The position numbers and the translations under genes are program-made. Shown here piece after piece: positions 59,495 to 64,000 of a stretch of 64,000 nt of DNA. How positions within the stretch are numbered: position 1 is the stretch's first letter; each line of letters begins with the position of its first letter. Below the pieces are notes generated by a model. The model saw nothing but the letters and a program-made list of their open reading frames with translations, made no database searches and was not told the DNA's origin. The DNA lies in NCBI GenBank assembly GCA_963989385.1, contig OZ022502.1:52445454-52509453 (forward strand). The letters are read 5' to 3'. Source of the stretch: Ctena decussata. Taxonomy: Eukaryota; Mollusca; Bivalvia; Lucinida; Lucinidae.

Positions 59495-59890
59495 ACAACC
59501 AGTAATCCAGTATAGGCCCTGATCAGGCTTCTCATTTATGAGCAGTCTGATCAGTGATCACCTTGTTTTCTCAGGTGCTTTTGTCTGGATAGGTGTAAGG
59601 GTGATATGTGCTTAAACTGAGATAGTGACCTCTGACCAGTACATAATGTGGTATGTGGTATTGTACAGTATATATATGAATAGTATAATAGGTATTTCCA
59701 CTTGCACATATGGGTGCAGTATAACTGTTTTAATGCTAATTACCATGTCTTAAAAATATCAGCGGAACCAGTATTATAATGAAGCTAATTAAGGGGTCAG
59801 GAATATCTGAGAGCAAACAGTGTAGACTCAGATCAGACTGCTCCTCAGGAGCATTCTGATCAGTCTGCGCTGTATGCCAGTTCACCAACA
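59495..59890. mobile_element. Two M5-type hairpins
   Basis: GGCCCTGATCAGGCTTCTCA at 59515 and AAACAGTGTAGACTCAGATC/CTCCTCAGGAGCATTCTGAT at 59816-59876. Confidence 0.65.
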
Positions 59891-60329
59891 ATTTTTGAGA
59901 GATCACTGTATAGCAAAAATTTTGTTGTTCAAATTTCAGGATGTTTATGGTAATTTGTGAAGGTGTTGCAATAGTTTGGGTAAAAACAATATTTAAATTT
60001 TTCAGGTGTTGGAGTTATAGTAAATTGATACGGAACTAGCCATAACATTGTGCATCAGAGTGACAAATGGGATTTAATACGAAGGAAAGTTGAAGAAGTG
60101 TCATTTAGGTAAGATATGCTAATAAAAAATAATTTTGCAGTGAAGAATGATAAATCTCTAGGGATGTGGAGCCAGTTGGATTGAGCCTGGAGCTCTGGAA
60201 TTGCAGTCTACCAATGGTAGTCTACCATTAAAACAGCAACACTACGGCCCCTCCTTGAATTTATATGATAATAAATTATATGTTAAAATTTAAATTCCAT
60301 TTCAATATACCCATTTTAAATGAACAGTT

Positions 60330-60530
60330 TGTTATACCACCCTTACCAGAAAACCCCAACTTCAGCATGAAATATTTTGCAGTGAGCAAGGTCTACACTG
60401 GTAAGGGTGGTATAAAATAGTTATACCATGGTTTGTCCGCCCGTACGAAGAGATAGTCCACGAGCTAACAAGCTTGTGGATTATCTGCACGTGCAGGCGG
60501 ACAAACCATGGTATAACTGTTACATATCTG
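60330..60530. repeat. Two adjacent foldbacks
   Basis: TTATACCACCCTTACCAG with complement (60333-60412), then AGTTATACCATGGTTTGTCC and GGACAAACCATGGTATAACT (60417-60522) around ACGAGCTAACAAGCTTGTGG. Confidence 0.75.
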
Positions 60531-60960
60531 ACTAGATCTCCCCTAGATTCTCTATATATGGTTGTTAGCCATATAACATTTTAAGTTAGGCAATAAAGAA
60601 AATGAAACTAAACTATTAAATTTGGTTTCCTTAGGCACTGGCACTTGCAAGGGGTATATGTAAGCCTTTGCTCACATGCTGTTGTATATTTGTTGTCATG
60701 TATTGTTAAAACTGATTTCCCAAGGGCCGTTCTGTTTCATGTAGTCTACAAATTCCTTATCCAAACTATGTTTTCAGCAATTCAACAGTGTATGTATTGA
60801 GGATTAAAGTTGTTTTAGTCCAACATAATGGTTCTACAGTTCTTAATGTGTAGGCCGCAGGTATGTGTACTTTCGATATTATTTATACAAGTTCAGCTGG
60901 TCACATTCATGGTCAGTTAGCTTAATGTATTAACTCTGTGTATTGGGACACTTTACTAAT
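60530..60960. other. Unassigned sequence
   Basis: No feature beyond the candidate acceptor at 60634. Confidence 0.4.
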
Positions 60961-60972
60961 ATCTCATTCTGC

Positions 60973-61108
60973 AGAGCTTTCAGGTAAGGAGTATTTTGTG
61001 ATGTCTGAGGACAAGTTTTGTCAAATCTGCATGAATTTTATATTCTATGACCCCTCATCTTAACTGCCTCTATGAGGTGGTTCAAATAAGGGGTCACAAC
61101 ATTTTTCA
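60973..61108. mobile_element. Diverged M3-like foldback
   Basis: GCAGAGCTTTCAGGTAAGGA to GGTTCAAATAAGGGGTCACA. Confidence 0.65.
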
Positions 61109-61144
61109 AGTGAGTGAGTGAACTCTGATATAATGTCAAATAGT

Positions 61145-61275
61145 ATAATGGAGACAGGGGATGGGGGCTCAGTTTTAAGTCTCATCTGCAAGACTGGAGG
61201 AAAGGGGATGGAACCTGTGACCCCTGGATTGGTAGTCTAGGTAGTGTGTAAACCACTAGACGACCATCCCTTCTT
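61145..61275 (-). mobile_element. tRNA-derived SINE with a different head
   Basis: Minus strand: GGATGGTCGTCTAGTGGTTT (A box TCTAGTGGTT) and B box GGTTCCATCCCC about 40 nt on. The head differs from the 25062 type, suggesting another tRNA ancestor. Confidence 0.7.
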
Positions 61276-61399
61276 CAAGTTTTTGAGAAAAAATTCAAAA
61301 ATTATTCCACAGTTGTTACCAAATAAACATCAAAAATTTCTATGGACTTTTTCATGTATGAATTTTACATGAAAGTTCAGAAAACCTGACATGAAACTC

Positions 61400-61495
61400 T
61401 TTGCTGAATTGCAAACAGTGCAGACCCTGATCAGACTGCTCCCAGATCGGGATCTTGGCTGTTTGCTCAGGTATGTCTGTCCAAATACTTAGAGG
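61400..61495. mobile_element. M5-type hairpin
   Basis: GCAAACAGTGCAGACCCTGA, GATCAGACTGCTCC, then TGTCTGTCCAAATACTTAG. Confidence 0.65.
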
Positions 61496-61499
61496 TTTT

Positions 61500-62105
61500 G
61501 TGCTAATGTTATTTGAGACTTTCCAGCTCCAAGGTCAGTTATTCAACACTCCATTCTTAAATATTGATCGTTATTTTCTAGTCCTAATGATAACAAGCTT
61601 CTATCTTTGGTGACAACTGCCTTGAGCTTCTGACACATGGAATGACAATAATGATAATATCAGTGAAGCAAAATGAACAACCAATGATGGTGAAAATAAT
61701 GGTAATGTTGGACTGATTATCATATTTCTTCAGTATGTTTTGGCGTGCTAGTAAAAATGCTTTGACAGATCTGTTTATCTCTTTAATTATTATATATTTA
61801 CCAGAGGGATGAGTTTGAGGCACTAATGGTCATATTTTAGAGATTTCTGGTGTAACCAACAAAAGGTAGGTGGGGAGTGAGAACACTGGCTAAGATAGGT
61901 GAATTTGTCACTGGGACACTGGCCGTTTTCAGCGCTGATGCATGATCAATAATATAATATATGCTTTTCCATGAATATAGTTTATGAAAACACAAAGAAT
62001 AAAGAATGGAAAACAGAATTTTCATTGGGGGAAGGGTCTGATGGGAAGATGTTTATGTATGTTATATAAAATAAAGTTAAATGCCAGTTATGAAGCTTAA
62101 GTCTT
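61500..62105. other. Unassigned sequence
   Basis: A plus-strand acceptor-like GTTATTTTCTAG before 61580 leads to only 17 open codons. No gene is called. Confidence 0.4.
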
Positions 62106-62109
62106 TAGA

Positions 62110-62275
62110 TTGAAAACTGAACAAAGTTGAATTTGCAAACAGGGTAGATACAGATGAGGCAAACTGTTTACTCTCTAGTTCTGAATTCTCAATATGATAT
62201 AACTAGGATTGGTATTTTTTTGTTGTTGAAATTTTGCAGATGTGAATTTTGTTGTCTCCTTGGTTTTTTTGGCTC
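62110..62275. mobile_element. M2 copy, worn
   Basis: GTTGAATTTGCAAACAGGGT, TGAATTCTCAATATGATATA, GCAGATGTGAATTTTGTTGT. Confidence 0.7.
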
Positions 62276-62392
62276 TAACTTCTAAGGATTATACACAAGG
62301 GAGTTTCCTAGCAGATTTAGTAAGATATGCTAGTGCTTATTTACTCTATATAGAGGATGGATTGACCCAATTCTTCACATACCAGGTGTCAA

Positions 62393-62515
62393 ATGGGTAG
62401 GAAAGGTTACAAAGGTGGAATATATACCTTCTGTCAGTATTGTAAATATTTTCTCACTTATATGGATACATCAAGACATAATATGGACCATAATACATCA
62501 GAAACTGAGTTATGA
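62393..62515 (+). CDS. Small C2H2-like zinc-finger reading frame (40 aa) or terminal exon
   Basis: ATG to TGA gives 40 codons with Cys14, Cys17, His29 and His33 (FCQYCKYF, then RHNMDHN), a C-x2-C-x11-H-x3-H pattern one residue shorter in the loop than the usual finger. A splice-acceptor-like TTCTTCACATACCAG ends just before, at 62385, so it could be the last exon of a longer gene or a remnant of a transposon zinc finger. No partner exon was identified. Confidence 0.35.
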   Translation: MGRKGYKGGIYTFCQYCKYFLTYMDTSRHNMDHNTSETEL

Positions 62516-62857
62516 CAATAATGCACCAGTCATTTGCTCTTCCAGCTACCCCAGGGCCAGGGAATAGAGTGGACTTGGCTTTGCTCTTTGCAAAGCCCTG
62601 GTAGATGTGGACAAATGTCAGATCAAATGATAGAAATGATATGGGAATTATTAGAACTCTTAGCCATTATGCATATCGTATTTTAAGTTCCCTACAGATG
62701 CATTTTTGCTTTGAATGATGTCACCTCAAAAGGGACCGTTGGCATATGCAAATAGCAAAATGCTGAAATCAGTTTGTAGCGCGGTGCAAATAATAGTTTC
62801 AACTTGTCAGTTTATGAGTTTATAGATTGTTTTCATGAACTTGGAATACTCTGATAA

Positions 62858-63306
62858 ACAAGAGGGCCATGAGGCCCTGAATCGCTCACCCGAGCAGTTG
62901 GCAAAGTGGCTTTTTCTTATGTCTGAAATTGTCAAACTATGAGTCTTGGGTCAAAAGTCAAAGAATGACCATGACCTCTTGTACTCATAAAGATAATTGT
63001 ATTTACCAATTTTTAGGCCTAAATCTTCAAAACTTTCCATGAAATCTTATGTTCTAGCATTTTTCCATATTTGACCTTGCCGTAAAATATTCAAGGTCAA
63101 CCCAAGGTCATCATTTTGAACAATCTTGATAGTACTGGAGTACCCAATGCTACATACTAAGTTTCTAGGCCATCGGTCAATTGGTTCTGGAGAAGAAGAT
63201 TTTTAAAGGTTTTTACCATATATGGGCATGGCGGCCATGTTGGTCATGTGACCTGGGCCGTTTGAACAAAATTTCATTCCTTCAACACCTGAAAGCTCTA
63301 TATGAA
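62858..63306 (+). mobile_element. H1 element, 5' part only
   Basis: Starts CAAGAGGGCCATGAGGCCCT, then one unit with GGTCAAAAGTCAAAGAATGA, TTCAAGGTCAACCCAAGG and GGTTCTGGAGAAGAAG. It breaks off at CTCTATATGAAAGGACGGG. Confidence 0.8.
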
Positions 63307-64000
63307 AGGACGGGTTACACTTTGGCCGTTTTTGTGCCCACGACCGATCCTGATAAAATTTATGTTTATAAAAGCTTGGCATTTGGCAGTTTATATAAGC
63401 ACATTTTTAAGTTTGCGGTTTCATAAATAATCACGTGACCTCCGGTTTATTGCATATGGGGTGCTGAACGGGGTACACTAAGTACCTGCGGTTTTTCGAT
63501 ATAATCAGCAATTCCGCTGGCATATCAGCCCTCCAAACTGACAGATATGATACTTTTGGTTCTTATCCACAGTCTAAAAGGGATATTTTCGCTCAAACCA
63601 TCTAGTAAAGAGAAATTTTATTTGATTTTTTACGAAACCTCAGAAAAGTAGATTTTACAAGTGTTTATTAACACAATAATAAGCATATAAAACGTTTGCT
63701 TTTGTGAAAATAATGAAACAAATGACAAGTATGTCGATTATAACCGACCAATATTGTTAAGACAACGTATTCTTGGCGAAACGCTTTTGCACGCTTGTGT
63801 TCATGCAAGTGCATAAAAGTTCATCACCCTTCTTCTTTTCTGAAGCATTATTCACTATTTATACGTATGATGAAAGCTTCATCAAATCAAATATTAATTA
63901 CGTATGAAATATTACGCATTATGGATGTTACATAGGTACAGATGTTTAAAATATTAGACAAAGTCAGTGAACCAAAAATATAGGTCACAGGGACCTACAT
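63307..64000. other. Unassigned sequence, more CpG than neighbours at first
   Basis: ACGACCGATCC, CACGTGACCTCCGG. It may be another element inserted into H1 or a promoter region; the window ends before this can be resolved. Confidence 0.35.

Larger units (their letters stand above)
58500..60652 (+). ncRNA. Candidate spliced non-coding transcription unit
   Basis: Plus-strand signals: donor TTAAAAAG/GTGAGT at 58700; acceptor ATTTAAATTTTTCAG and donor CATTTAG/GTAAGA enclosing 60006-60108; acceptor TTTGGTTTCCTTAG before 60635. All three frames of the middle exon contain stops, so only a non-coding or UTR role fits. No transcript support can be seen from sequence. Confidence 0.25.

Overview
This is eukaryotic, AT-rich, intron- and repeat-laden DNA from an animal. 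The repeat vocabulary (GACGGACGG-ended tandem elements, many short foldback elements), an intronless class A GPCR and a SETD4 gene with metazoan-style exons point to a mollusc, most likely a marine bivalve. That placement is inference from repeat style, not from a marker gene.

Two protein-coding genes can be supported. (1) An intronless class A GPCR on the + strand (9500-10666, 388 aa), unassigned to a ligand, with degenerate ERA and KFIVY motifs. (2) A complete SETD4 SET-domain methyltransferase on the - strand. I rebuilt it from eight coding exons between 44094 and 20923; all seven introns are GT-AG, every phase matches, and the 1329-nt CDS gives 442 aa. Its introns hold most of the repeats in the middle third of the window.

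Layout. 1-9 kb: minisatellite, foldback elements and two GACGGACGG-ended tandem elements. 9.5-10.7 kb: GPCR. 10.7-20.9 kb: intergenic foldback elements, a SINE and a roughly 13-copy array of ~155 bp units. 20.9-44.1 kb: SETD4, whose introns contain MITEs, SINEs, large tandem elements with nuclear-receptor-like motifs, and a Penelope-like retroelement with a GIY-YIG domain and hammerhead-like cores. 44.4-47.3 kb: another tandem element and a possible second Penelope-like end. 47.4-52.0 kb: a non-LTR retrotransposon tail interrupted by a 3.66-kb long-TIR DNA element, which itself carries a 0.9-kb Mutator-like element, plus a separate PIF/Harbinger-like MITE. Removing the two direct insertions with one target copy each restores the retrotransposon reading frame at both junctions. 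52-64 kb: GGTA satellite, foldback elements, and a few weak candidate exons.

Recurrent foldback families are named M1-M10 and the large tandem families H1-H4. The names are local to this annotation; family boundaries are by eye, so repeat coordinates are approximate unless a target-site duplication is given. No tRNA gene, rRNA, CRISPR or prokaryotic operon was seen.
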